NCBI GenBank assembly: GCA_009801015.1
Contig: VHZZ01003339.1
Span: 698 to 22,667 of the forward strand
Reading direction: 5' to 3'
From: Silene noctiflora
Taxonomy: Eukaryota > Streptophyta > Magnoliopsida > Caryophyllales > Caryophyllaceae
Length of the DNA: 21,970 nucleotides
Shown: positions 1 through 11,218 of the stretch, piece by piece
Layout: each line of letters begins with the position of its first letter
Position numbering within the stretch: the first letter of the stretch is position 1
Position numbers and translations under genes: made by a program
Notes under the pieces: generated by a model
The model's database searches: none
What the model was told of the DNA's origin: nothing
Seen by the model: only the letters and a program-made list of their open reading frames with translations

Positions 1-814
1 CTTGGGTATGTTTATGGGATTATTGCATTACACATGCACAAATAAAATTTCATAATAATAATAACCTTAATTACAAAGGTCTTTAAATAGTAATGTATAG
101 GAGAAGTTTGTATTTAGCATTTAGCAATTAAGTAAAATATATTGTAGTCTAAAATATTGTGGAAAAATGTCTCTTTACAAAGATTGACGTACAAATAAGA
201 GTTACTATGTATATATCAAACTCAAAATAAAAAATACCAAGTCCTTAAAATAATAAAATACGTTAGGCTCAAAGTGTAGGTTAAATGATTTGAGAGGGAA
301 AATTCTTAACCTCACTTGTTCTCTTAGACTCTTAGTTAATAGAGGATCATCTTTTCCAAATATGATTTTTCTGAAAGAATTATTGTTTCGTTTAATAGTT
401 TTATAAATATTTTGAGCATAACTTTGTTTATTTATTTAGTGTATTTATGTTATAAACAATGTCCATAAATATCAAAAATAACAAATAACTTTTAGTAAAA
501 GAACCCAAGTAAGTATATAAATATAAAATAAAACACAATTTATTATCTAAAGCCGTCTTGTCTTACACAAGAATGTGTAAAACAAGATTTGATAACAGTT
601 TTTTCAGCTTATATTAATCATTTACATTTAATATTGTTATGAGTTTTCGTTGGCGAATATATTTTACACAAAAATAATTTAAAGTTAGCTCACAAGAGCC
701 TAAATGTAAAAAATAATGGCCAAACTCTAGTATAGTAGTCCAAGTCCCAATAGTTTATAAAGTCAAATAGCAGAATTTATGAAAATAATAACCGTAGGTT
801 TTACCATCATCGAA
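1..814. other. Intergenic, no gene seen
   Basis: This AT-rich stretch has stops in all frames and no coding similarity I can recognise. The only structure noted is a short hairpin at 557-586, listed separately. The left edge of the window may lie in the flank of a gene outside it. Confidence 0.6.
557..586. repeat. Short perfect-loop hairpin, MITE-like
   Basis: Arms CTTGTCTTACACA (557-569) and TGTGTAAAACAAG (574-586) pair with one mismatch around the 4-nt loop AGAA. The bases just before it (AGCCGTCTT) resemble the terminal motif of the small inverted repeat at 20345-20407. Both may be remnants of one short DNA-transposon family; that link is inference. Confidence 0.4.
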
Positions 815-887
815 GATGCTATGGTGTAGTGGTTATCACGTCTGCTTTACACGCAGAAGGTCCCCAGTTCGATCCTGGGTAGCATCA
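815..887 (+). tRNA. tRNA-Val (anticodon UAC)
   Basis: The 73-nt cloverleaf is complete. The acceptor stem GATGCTA (815-821) pairs perfectly with TAGCATC (880-886), followed by discriminator A887. The anticodon stem TCTGC/GCAGA encloses the loop TTTACAC, giving anticodon TAC, which reads GUA valine codons. The T arm is CCCAG-TTCGATC-CTGGG. The internal Pol III A box (822-832, TGGTGTAGTGG) and B box (866-876, AGTTCGATCCT) are intact. There is no intron and the CCA end is not encoded, as expected for a nuclear plant tRNA gene. It is followed directly by a T run. It looks functional and stands alone. Confidence 0.95.
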
Positions 888-896
888 TTTTCTTTT
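888..896 (+). terminator. RNA polymerase III terminator of tRNA-Val
   Basis: TTTTCTTTT begins immediately after the discriminator base, and a longer T-rich run follows. A stretch of four or more T on the coding strand is the standard Pol III stop. Confidence 0.8.
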
Positions 897-1230
897 CTTT
901 TCTTTTTTTTATTTGTTTTCTTCATGGCGCAACTCTTTTGAATGAAGTGGAAATATGATTAGAATTTTAGAAGTGGAAAGGAAACGTCAAGTCAAACTGG
1001 TAGATATGTTAATTTTTAGTTTAAAGTGGCAGCAGATTGTTGACGTTCCAACATTATTGCATATATATTTGCATGTAAAAATGAATTTTAGGGTAAGAAA
1101 TAAATAAATTAGTGTTGAATAAATCCAGCTAGCTAGGTTGGTGCATGCATGGTGAATTAAGTAAATAGTGCGAAATTGAGAGTATTGGTAATTATGGTAA
1201 AGATAATGATATCACGCCACCGGGTCAAGT

Positions 1231-1323
1231 CCAATCTCGGCACCACCCTCTCACATGTAGTAAGTGGGGACCCCAATAATTATGGATGCATCACATATAA
1301 TAAGAGGGTGGTGTCGAGATTGG
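1231..1323. mobile_element. Small fold-back MITE-like element
   Basis: The arms at 1231-1251 and 1303-1323 are 21 bp, inverted, with one mismatch (CCAATCTCGGCACCACCCTC and its inverse), around a 51-bp AT-rich loop. A diverged relative lies at 5951-6036 and shares the ACCACnCTCTnACA core. It has no coding capacity and I found no clear target-site duplication. The family name is unknown to me. Confidence 0.6.
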
Positions 1324-1808
1324 GCGCCACTAACTCATTTCCCGGTAAATGGTAATTGGTAAGTGTGAGCATGTTTTTATGCAAAAACATGACCCGTGAA
1401 TTTAACTGGAATCCGTGCACCATATTTTGTCCCTTTTGTTCTTCATGGGACACCTGGTTAGTTTCCTATAATTAAGTCTATAACCCTAAAGCAATTCGCT
1501 AATAACTACTTGTATTAATTATGTCTCGTACAATAATCAAATCTAAGCTCCTGCAATCATCATAAATTGATTCTAATTAATCATCATACATCTAACTCAA
1601 ATCTCATAAACACATGACCCTAAATTAATTAAACTACTAAGTCATCATCACATCACTCAAAAGACCCGTCTTAGTAGTTGTAGAACGACCATACTAGCTA
1701 GATCCATAATTACGATGAATTGAATTGGTGTGGTAACAAGTTGGAATAATTAAGTTGAATGAAACAAAAAAAATGTCAAAAATATTTGGCAAAGAAAGAT
1801 GCAATCAG

Positions 1809-1837
1809 AAGGTAAGGTAAGGTGAGGTAAGGTAGGT
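1809..1837. repeat. Short AAGGT tandem repeat
   Basis: About five imperfect AAGGT/GAGGT units form a minisatellite-scale repeat. No function can be read from it. Confidence 0.55.
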
Positions 1838-2732
1838 GCACATTTCTCTACTCAAACCAAACAAATTACTTACCCTTTGATTTTAGAGACCACGATAACA
1901 AAAAGGGCATTCGTGATAATACTAAAACAATCTTACAATAATTAAACTTACAACATTTTTAATTTATTATAAATATTGTCAACCTTCACCGCCCTAGCTA
2001 CTACCACCTTATTACCCCCTCTATTTTTTAACAATGTGAAAATTATTGTATTATTTCATGGATAACAGGACAACTCTAGTGGAAATAAATATAGACTAAT
2101 ATATCTCTTTATATAAATTATTTAACAGTTAATTGTCATATATCATCACCGCTAAATTAATTATAAATATGTTTAATCAAATGAGAACATTATAAATGAG
2201 ATGAAGATATTGCTCAAGTACAATTCATTTCTGCTATTATGTTTAATTAGATGTGTTTGACATTTTCATTATTATAACTGTATGAGGCATTTTGAAAAGG
2301 GGCCAAAATAAATTCGTGTAAGTTCATCCAAATCAAACAATATTATGCTAGTGTGAGATGGTGGTTATCGAGCAACTTAGACCTAGCAAACAGACCAATC
2401 AAGTTAGTCGTGTAGAACAGATTGTTCCAGTCAACTCAGTTTTGTCAGGTCTTGCAACAGTGCGACACTGTCCCAAATAAAGTCCAACAAATTAAAAATA
2501 ATGAAATATACGAATAAAGGAAAGAATAGCGGCCAATAAAGTCTAAAAAAAATAAAGAAATATACCCGAAAATTCCAAATATAAAAATTCCAAGAGGAGT
2601 TGGCAAGATTATAAGAAGAAAGTGCAAGTTTGGAACACAAAAGCACACTAACTACTGTCGTCTCAAACGTACATAGCCTGTTATCCTCTGCTTCAAACCA
2701 TTGTCTCTCTTTCTCTTCATTTTTCTCAATTC

Positions 2733-2741
2733 CTATAAATA
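2733..2741 (+). promoter_or_regulatory. Candidate TATA box of lyase gene
   Basis: CTATAAATA lies about 225 bp before the chosen ATG of the rhamnogalacturonan lyase gene. This would put transcription start near 2765 and give a 5' UTR of about 200 nt. A weaker TATATTTA near 2852 is an alternative. The assignment rests on motif and distance only. Confidence 0.4.
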
Positions 2742-2923
2742 TCAACATACATTATACACCAATTAATCATATTAATTAGACATACTATTTATACCATTTA
2801 ACAGAATAAGCTTGCATTTTTCATCCATCAACTTCTTAAACACTCCTTGTTATATATTTACTCATAGATATGTTTAATTAGTGCATTGTTAGTGTTTCTA
2901 TAATCTCAAGTTTTCTAAGTAGC

Positions 2924-2941
2924 ATGGCATCAAGTGTATAA
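2924..2941 (+). other. Short upstream ORF in lyase 5' leader
   Basis: ATG GCA TCA AGT GTA TAA forms a five-codon upstream ORF. It ends 22 nt before the main ATG at 2964 and is out of frame with it. It would lie in the mRNA if transcription starts at either TATA candidate. An upstream ORF this close could lower initiation at the main start. Its effect is inference. Confidence 0.45.
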
Positions 2942-2963
2942 ATTCAAATTTGAGAAGAAGAAG

Positions 2964-4658
2964 ATGAAGACGGAATTTCACCAACAAGTTTTCGTCATCA
3001 TCATCATCATCATCATCACATTGCACCTTCACTTATCTTTGCTTGCTTCTTCTTCTCCTACTAACCTGTAAGTTCTTTTATTTTTTCTTGTTTTTAAGTA
3101 CGCAATGTTTTCTCCGTTTCAATCAGTTATTTACTTTATTGTCTATAAGTTTTAAATAAGAGTAAACATGTAAAAAGAAACACACAGAAATTAAAGACGA
3201 AAACGTAAACAAATGAGTGAAATACTCAAATAAGGAAAACGTAGATAATGAAATACGGAACAAGGTAAGAGTACATAAAATGTGTAATTGGTAATAGTAT
3301 GTTTGGGTTTTATCTTTATGAGATGATTGCGAAGTTCACGGGAAGAAGAGAGAAAGTGACAAATAAAGAGAGAGAGAAGAGTAAAGTAGAGCAGAGTGGG
3401 TGACTGGGTGAGATTGTGTCATATATGCTGCATAGTATACTCACTGTAATCTTATGATTGTAAATTTGTATGTTGTATCCAGATTAATAGATTATACTCA
3501 ACTTTCCACGAATCACGTCCTAATAGTAGACACTACTACTCTCACAAAATCACATTCTACTATATTACGACTCAAATTTCCTACTAGAAATGAAACACGA
3601 TTTCACAATATATATATATATATAGTTTATCCTAATTAATAACTCATATGGAGTACGTAATATATTCATTATTGATTCTTTACATTTACTCGTAAATATA
3701 ACTAAACAAACATATTCTACTTTCTATTTACGGTCATAAATATCAATTTTCTACCGTATCCAAAATATACTTTAAAACATGCATGTTTTTAGATTTTTAG
3801 GACTTGCATGTGCATCCTCAAAAAATGTCCGATTAAGCTGGCGTAGTTTGCGACGTTATAAAGTCGTAAATATAGTGTATTCTGAAAAAATGTGGCCGAT
3901 TAACCTTAAAAAGAGTCATGCACGAAATTAAATAAAAGTTGTGGGACGTACAGTAAATTAGGTTAGTGACATAGTAAGTAGGCATAACTTTAGGATGAAG
4001 AATATGGTAATTAAATGATAGAATAGAGCTTTAGTATTCCAAATAGAAGTAGCTAGCAGGTATCTACTTTGTATGGAAACAAAGGGAAAGCACGCCAATT
4101 GCCAAACCGCTTTATTGACCTATTTACCTCCTTCTGTTTCTTACCATTGCAATTACTTTGTGGTTTTCTTTTTGTTTCTTGTGCTTGTTTCATCCCTAAC
4201 TAGCTTAATTTTACATGCTTTTAGGTTTATAACTTAGTAAGATTGTGACATTTGAGACATAAATATTATAACGTCAATAAATGTTACTATGTTAGTTGCA
4301 TATACTTGCATGCATGTTACTTAATTCACCCTGCTCTTATATTTATGTAATACTCAATGACGTACATGAAACAATATCACTTATTCTTGACCAAGAATAT
4401 GAAGACAATATGAGTCGGATAGTATTGGCTCCGGCTCAAAACTTGATTCACATGAGTGATCTATCGTTATAAACTTATAAAGTAACTTGTAAGTTCTGAA
4501 AAAATATATATAGATTACGAGTAATCATCTTGTCAAATTCATTGTGTACAAATTTACGTAATTTTTTTCGTATTTAGTTCAATTACTGTTTAGATTTTGT
4601 AAATCATCTACTCCCTTCTATTAATTTAGGATTACAAGTATTTAAGCAGGGCTATCTC

Positions 4659-4692
<34 letters not shown>

Positions 4693-4909
4693 TGAGTGCC
4701 CCCCCTATTATTGCGAGTGACCATTTTGTTAAGGAGTTGAACAACCTAAAAATGAGAAAAAGAATTTTGAAATGAGGCAGCATTATGTCAGACTTTAGGG
4801 CATATGCATGGAATTTTGGCATAATTAGTGCCTTTGATGAGGGGCATACTTACGGTGTTGCAACTTTCGCGTTCTCATACAAATTTCGTATACACGGTTC
4901 AAGAATAAA

Positions 4910-4958
<49 letters not shown>

Positions 4959-7900
4959 GTCCAATGTTAAATACTTAAATGTCTAATATCTATTCAAATT
5001 AAGTACTTGATCAAAATAAAAACAATTCCTCTTTGTCTAATTAGATTTTTCATTTAATTTAATTAAGGTAGTGTTTGGAAACGCGAAATTGATTTTATTT
5101 TCATGATTTCAATTGTAGAAATCAAAATGTTTGAATTCAATTTCAAATCCAATTCCAAAAGTTCGTTTGGGAAACCCATGGAATTGGAATTGGGCGGGAC
5201 GGAAATGGGTCGAGGTTATTGAATTTTTTTTTGAAAAAAAATATTGTCATTAATTAAATATATTTGCGATCGGAAAAAATATTATATATAAAAATATTGC
5301 GATGAAATTTGCAATTAAAAAAATGTAAATAGTGATGGATTTGAAATGACTACTATATATTAGGAATTTGAGAGACTCAAATTTTAACTAGGTTGGAATT
5401 GGTAAGGAATTGAGTCTAATTCCAATTCCAAATTCTTTGGGTTCCCAAACACTAGAAATGTTTCAATTACGGAATTCAATTCTAATTATAGGTTGCCAAA
5501 CATGCCATTATGTTTTAGTATCATGTAGATTTTATTTACTTTTCACATTTATACTCACAGATTTAAAATCAAAAATACAACCAACAAGTTTAATATGAAA
5601 AGTAGGGGTAACATTCCCACACAAAATACAACTTTAGTTTGCACCAAAAAGAAAATACAATTTAATAAGTAGTAGCAGTTGTTATTATATGCTCTTAAGT
5701 TTATATAATCCTCCCTGTATCGAATGCGTAAAAGACAATAAAAAACCCGGAGATAAAGTATTTAATACATATATGTTTCGTTTTTTTCGTAAATAATCAT
5801 ACAAAATCCAAATTAGCTAATAATCTACATTTTTCATAAGGTTAAAATTAGTATACAATACAAATAATAATAGTGACTAAAGTGAATATAAACTTTTTTA
5901 TTGATGATGATAGGGTGTTGTGACTATTGTCAAGTGGTAATGAATTTTATTACCACGCTCTCACATACACAATGAGAACCTCACATTATGGAAAGAGAAA
6001 TGTACAAGTTGACATTTTATTTGTAAGAGGGTGGTATTGAAACTCAGTACTACAGAATAGCGGTATTTTATTTTTCTTCTTTTTTATATCTAATAGTTGT
6101 AACAATTAAGTGTATTAATGTAAAACTAAATGGCATGTGAGAACAACTAAGTTAGATGGTTGGAGGGTAGAAGCTAATATTGTCATTTTGTGAGAAATGT
6201 AGTCGTGGGTTTATGGATTGGCAGAAGAATGAGTGAGTAAGTGAGTAAGTGAGTAAGTGAGTGGTCTCCTTTTCCTTTATACCGAAAGAAGCTCGTTATT
6301 AGACAGACAAACATATTCATAAATAACCAACATAACATTATCGAGAGAAGCATGCGTACACTTCAAGTCATGCATCCACCCAAGTATAAAGGCTTTGTAT
6401 TATTGCCCAAGTTTATTACACATTCTATTATTCCTATACATACTTTTTGCCTTTCATAACAATCTTGCGTCTCCTCATAAGACCACTATTTAAAAAATAA
6501 ACAACTGTATTTTATTGCTAGCTTTATATAATGCATAGTAAAAAAAAGAAAATGTAATGGATTGTGAGACTAGCTTATCTTTCCGATGATATTACATACT
6601 CAGTTTAGAGATACAGTAAACCTTATTTTTTGTATGAGACAGTTTCATTATAAGCAACTTCTATAACGGATATAACTATATCCATCTTTTCATTCTTGCT
6701 GTATGATTTCAATAATAATATGTTAGGCCATTTTTAGAAACCTTGTTAAAAACCCAAGTGGAAAAGCAGGGGCAGCTAATAGTCAAGTACTCCATTCCTT
6801 TTGACTATTTATTTACGTTTAAACATTTAAATGAAACGTAGTCAACTAATTAAATAGGCACAAAATACTATTTATGTGGGTAGATAAGAGAAAAACAGAG
6901 TGTTTAGGAAGTAGCATTTTGTTTTTGTCATATCTATCTACATGGATATACCGTAATAGTATGAAACCAATAGTCTAATTAAAATAACAATAGACTTCCT
7001 GTGAAGTCAAAGTATATGAGTTCCAATCTAGAATGTGTTAAGACAAAATTGTAGGGTTAACTGACTTGTTTGGTAGTCAAAGTAACAACCAAATTGATCA
7101 TTATTTGTGTGCTTACAAACATTCTTCATGGGATTCTCAACTTTATTTATATCTAAACTTAGACTTAATATGTATCTAATCATGTAATCAAGATTTTGAT
7201 TATTACATTCAAAACCTCTAATATCTGCCTTCTCTGTTTGAAAATTCAGGAAAAGTGCACGAGCCGTCACCTTAGACGTAAGCGAGAAACAAGTAAGTCG
7301 AAATTTCATTTGAGGCCGGTTGTTCAAGACACATCTTTTCATGTTATTTTTACAATGATTATAACTTAAATTTAAGACGATTTTAAGCAAAATTACCCCT
7401 AAAAACCTTAATTCAGCGTTCATTCATGGCATGTGTATTTCGTGATTATTGATAGAGACGCCCAAAATTGTAACAAAACCTGTTGCGTCTATTGCAACAA
7501 ACTCCTCTCGCCTCATATAGACAGACAGACCACTTGCTTTCAGTTTGGACTCAAGGATATGTCTATTGTACTCCGTAACTTTTAAATGATTTGTCATGAC
7601 CACAATAGTATTAAATTTTGATTTCAATCATGGTCTCGATATCTATTGTTGCGACCTAATCTTGCTAAACACGGTATCATCAAAACCTTTACAAAAAAAA
7701 AAAAAAAAAACACATCAATCTTTCAGCTTTCTTTTCATACCATGTGATCTGGGTAGGAAACTGTTGACAACCAGTAATCAAAGATGATAAAAGAGTGCAT
7801 GTTCTGAGTTTCAGGTGGTGATAGACAATGGGATTCTCCAACTCACAATTGCAAATCCAGAGGGCTATCTCACCGGTGTTTGTTACGGTGGAGTTGACAA

Positions 7901-10900
7901 TTTACTCGAAACTCGTAATGCGGGATCAAACAGAGGGTATCCACAGACACTGCTTTCGTGTCTTCGTCATCACTGCTGCTTTATTCTTAAATTCCTTTAA
8001 TTGTTATTCAGGTACTGGGATGTAGTCTGGGACGCCGCAGATGCTCATAATGGTTCAACTGACTGGTATGTAAATGGTTCTTCTTCTTTATGTTTCTCGG
8101 CTTTAAAATTCGAGCAGAAGGGGGTTGGGTGAAGTTAGATATTATATCTGTGCAGGATACTAGGATCGGTCTTCAAAGTCATAGTTCAAAATGAGGATCA
8201 AGTGGAGGTCTCGTTCACGAACAAATGGGATTCAACTGCATGGAATACATCAGATACAAACTGGAGGCTTCCTGTCAATGTCGATCGTAGGTATAATGCA
8301 TCCCAGCACCATTATGTACTCCTTTAGTTTTGGTTCTAAATACAGCCGGCCTGATAAGATGAGATATCAGGTATATTATGCTTCGGGGATCCTCTGGATT
8401 CTACGCCTATGCAATGTTGGAGCGCGAACAAGGATATCCTGCATCAAATATCTACCAAATCAGAACTGTTTATAAGCTTGATCAAGACAGGTATGATTAG
8501 TTCCAGTAAAAATTATGCACCCTTGATAGAATGATAGCTGTGTAGGATAATACTTGTCCGTTCTCTGAAAATATTGGCCAGGTTTCACTACATGGCTATT
8601 TCGGATGAGAGGCAGAGGATGATGCCTATGCCACAAGATCGGGTGTCTGGTCTACCTCTTGCTTATAAAGAGGCTGTCCTCCTGACCGATCCCGTTGATC
8701 CTGATCTCAGAGGAGAGGTAGGTAGTTATAGTTTCTAATTCTAATCCCATGACCTTCCAAGTACGAGCAATGGCATCATTGTACTCATGCTCACTCTCAC
8801 AGGTAGATGACAAATATCAGTACTCATGCGAGGATAAGGACAATAGAGTGCATGGATGGATATCGTTCGAACCACAAATAGGATTCTGGGTTATAACACC
8901 CAGCAATGAGTTCCGTTCTGCTGGACCTGTCAAGCAAGATCTCACATCCCATGTTGGCCCAATCTCATTAGCTGTCAGTCACTTCCATGCCAACTAGTAC
9001 TTACTACAGTTACTACAGTAGGTGCTCCATTATAGCTGTTCACACTTGAATTCTTCTCCAACAGATGTTCCACAGTGCTCACTATGCCGGTGCAGATGTC
9101 ACCATGAAATTCCAACAAGACGAGCCATGGAAAAAGGTGTTTGGACCCTACTATGTTTACCTAAATTCAATTTCCGCGGACACCGATATTCAAACCCTCT
9201 GGGATGATGCTAAACATCAGGTATAACACACAGCAATATAACTCCCTTCTCAAACTCCCTTCACATCACATTCCCTTGACCACGGAAATTGATTCAGATG
9301 GCACAAGAAGTTAGAAGCTGGCCTTATGAATTCCCTTCATCAGTTGATTTCCCCAAGTCTGTTCAGCGTGGATTTGTTTTTGGCCGGCTACTGGTGCGCG
9401 ATAGGTATATAACCAAGCTACTTGATTCACCAACTTATATCCATCTTGTTTTTCATGGGCTCAAAGTTTGCTTTCTTTAGGTATCGGTGGAAAACACTAA
9501 GGTCTGCTAGTTCTGCTTCAGTTGGATTGGCAGTACCAGGTGATGCAGGATCCTGGCAAACTGAAACTAAGGCAAGCTATCTAGGAAATAAAATCAAGTT
9601 TTCTACATTAGAAGATAGTTGATAGATATAATGTGTATAAAAACGGTGGCACTAAGCTTGGTCTTAATGCTGTCAGGGATATCAATTTTGGAGTCAAGCA
9701 GACCGTAATGGACGTTTCGTGATTAAAGGAATACATGAAGGTGTTTATAACTTGTTTGCTTGGGTTCCCGGTGTCATTGGTGATTACGTATATGTTGCAA
9801 ACATAACAATCACTCCAGGTTCAACTCTTCTTCTTTCATATAAACATTAGGGAATTCATTAGAAATAAATTTAGGTACGACAGTCTTATAGTGTGTGACT
9901 ACTTATGGTCTTGGGGAGAGAATTTAAAATTTCAAGCTGAAAAGTGAAAACTCGCTCGGAGGATATCTAATAACCTAAGAGTAGCAGTAGAATGCTAAGC
10001 ACGTCCTATCAGAGGATATCTAGTAACCTAAGAGTAGCAGTAGAATCAATGCAAATGAATTGAGCCTTCAATACCTGTACAGCAACTACTAATTGAGTGC
10101 CTTTAATCCATGCTTAGGCTCTGCAATCAACTTGGGTGATCTTGTATATGAGCCTCTTAGAAATGGGCCAACATTGTGGCAAATAGGTTTTCCAGACCGC
10201 ACTGCTCTAGAGTTCTATGTACCTGCGCCAAGTAGGTTGTTTGTCAACAAACTCTACACAGATAATGATGTGAACAAGTATGTACTTCTTTCCATGCCAA
10301 TGCAAGCTGCTGCTTTATCAACAATATTATAGATTCTAAGTTTTTCAATACTTCATCAACAGGTTTAGACAATATGGTCTCTGGGAAAGGTATGCTGACC
10401 TTTATCCTGACGAAGATCTTATATACACCGTCGGTGTTAGTGACTATCACAGAGACTGGTTTTTTGCTCACGTTACCAGGTGATGCTCTTATTACAGTAA
10501 CTGTATGTTAGTGTTCTCGAGTTTTACTCTTTTTTGAATGGAGGAATTTGGAAGGAACAAATCCTTTCTTTGGATAGTAAGTTGGATTGGATGGAAATGG
10601 AGGGCTTTGTTTTACCTCCTACAAACAAAATTCTGACCATACTCCATTCTCTCTTCCTTTCCATCCCCTCTCGTTCCCTTCTCTCCTACTATGGCATACA
10701 TACAGAGGCTAACAATTTGATCATTGACCTCAATTTGCAGGAAGGTGGACAATGATACTTACAAACCAACCACATGGCAGATTATATTTCACCTCAACGA
10801 CATATTACTGTCCACAAACTATACATTGCGAATCGCCTTGGCATCTGCTTCGAGGTCGGAAGTGCAAGTAAGGAACTTTCAAAGTTTATCTGCTCCTTCA

Positions 10901-11218
10901 GGATGCACTTAACTAATTATCTTTATTTTTTTAGTGAAAATTCTGAATGAAAACTTGACACTGTGCAATTATTAGGTGCGATTCAACGATCCAGAGTTGA
11001 GCGAACCCCATTTTACTACAATGTTAATAGGTACAGATAATGCAATTGCAAGACATGGCATTCATGGGTTATACAGGCTGTTTAATATTGACGTTCCGAG
11101 TGAATGGCTTACTGTTGGAAACAACACCATATATCTCAAGCAAAGTAGACACATTGGACCCTTTGAAGGGGTTATGTATGATTATATACGTTTAGAAGGA
11201 CCGCCACAAAGAAGATAA
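2964..11218 (+). CDS. Rhamnogalacturonan lyase (polysaccharide lyase family 4)
   Basis: This secreted enzyme cleaves rhamnose-galacturonate links in pectin rhamnogalacturonan I by beta-elimination. Sixteen exons join in phase to 675 aa: 2964-3067, 7250-7292, 7815-7936, 8012-8065, 8156-8290, 8371-8490, 8582-8717, 8803-8973, 9065-9220, 9298-9404, 9481-9571, 9677-9818, 10118-10277, 10363-10479, 10741-10867, 10976-11218. Residues 1-30 form a signal peptide with seven Ile in a row. An in-frame stop at 2916 precedes the ATG. The N-terminal lyase domain (about 40-370) has VVIDNGILQL, DDKYQYSCED, HGWISFEP, ITPSNEFRSAGPVKQ and FHSAHYAG; K282 and H301 are conserved basic residues near the expected active site. 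A fibronectin-III-like domain (about 395-460) has VGLAVPG and AWVPG. The carbohydrate-binding-like C-terminus (about 490-675) has FRQYGLWERYADLYP, IARHGIHGLY and MYDYIRLEGPP. Length fits plant family members. All introns are GT-AG except intron 11, which is GC-AG. Exons 1 and 2 are the least certain because they are short and far apart. Confidence 0.93.
3606..3624. repeat. TA dinucleotide microsatellite
   Basis: An AT/TA run of about nine units within lyase intron 1. Confidence 0.8.
4664..4690. repeat. Run of 27 A
   Basis: The homopolymer lies in lyase intron 1 and is followed by GGTGAGTGCCCCCCC. It could be the tail of a retroposed element, but the upstream sequence has no recognisable SINE or LINE features. 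Slippage is an equally good explanation. Confidence 0.8.
4911..4957. repeat. (ATT)n microsatellite
   Basis: About fifteen uninterrupted ATT units lie in lyase intron 1. They are likely length-polymorphic between individuals. Confidence 0.95.
5067..5506. mobile_element. MITE-like element with TGTTTGG ends
   Basis: The left end reads GGTAGTGTTTGG and the right end reads CCAAACATGCC, so the ends are imperfect inverted repeats sharing TGTTTGG. Inside, AATTGGAATTG and CAATTCCAATTCC stretches and a TTTGGGAAACCC / GGGTTCCCAAA pair make the element strongly foldable. It has no coding capacity. The pattern resembles non-autonomous hAT-type elements common in plant introns. I could not find a convincing 8-bp target duplication, so the superfamily is tentative. 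Confidence 0.55.
5951..6036. mobile_element. Small fold-back element, relative of 1231-1323
   Basis: The arms TACCACGCTCTCACA (5951-5965) and TGTAAGAGGGTGGTA (6022-6036) are inverted with two mismatches in 15. The core matches the arms of the element at 1231-1323, so the window holds two members of one family. Confidence 0.5.
6231..6262. repeat. 8-bp tandem repeat (GAGTAAGT)
   Basis: About four units of GTGAGTAA lie in tandem within lyase intron 1. Each unit contains GTGAGTAA, close to a donor consensus, so the array is a row of donor-like sites. Confidence 0.7.
9960..10046. repeat. Direct duplication in lyase intron 12
   Basis: A 34-nt segment beginning AGGATATCTAATAACCTAAG (9960-9993) recurs at 10013-10046 with one mismatch, giving a 53-bp unit repeated in tandem. 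It lies wholly inside intron 12, between exons ending at 9818 and starting at 10118, and leaves both splice sites intact. Confidence 0.85.

Larger units (their letters stand above)
897..2730. other. Intergenic between tRNA-Val and lyase promoter
   Basis: No supported gene. It holds a T-rich run after the tRNA, a fold-back element at 1231-1323, and a short AAGGT tandem repeat near 1809-1837. Open frames here, for example on the minus strand at 2431-2748, have low-complexity AT-driven composition and no family resemblance. Confidence 0.6.
3068..7249 (+). other. Long first intron of the lyase gene
   Basis: The 4182-nt intron runs from donor CT|GTAAGT to acceptor TTCAG|G. No coding exon of another gene is supported inside it. 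It holds a TA repeat (3606-3624), a run of 27 A (4664-4690), an ATT microsatellite (4911-4957), a TTTGG-flanked fold-back element (5067-5506), a small fold-back (5951-6036) and an 8-bp tandem repeat (6231-6262). Large AT-rich first introns in plants can hold enhancer activity, but nothing here proves that. Confidence 0.8.

Noticed and set aside
2431..2748. Minus-strand open frame of 105 codons upstream of the lyase
   Set aside because: Composition is driven by AT-rich Phe/Leu/Tyr codons. There is no domain or conserved motif, and it overlaps the likely lyase promoter.
2964..3072. Direct joining of lyase exon 1 to the exon at 7815
   Set aside because: It would put the conserved VVIDNG segment out of frame. 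The 43-nt exon at 7250-7292 restores phase and adds the expected strand before it.
7028..7627. Two adjoining minus-strand open frames in lyase introns 1-2
   Set aside because: They run antisense across lyase exon 2, which is supported by frame and conserved sequence. No family resemblance.
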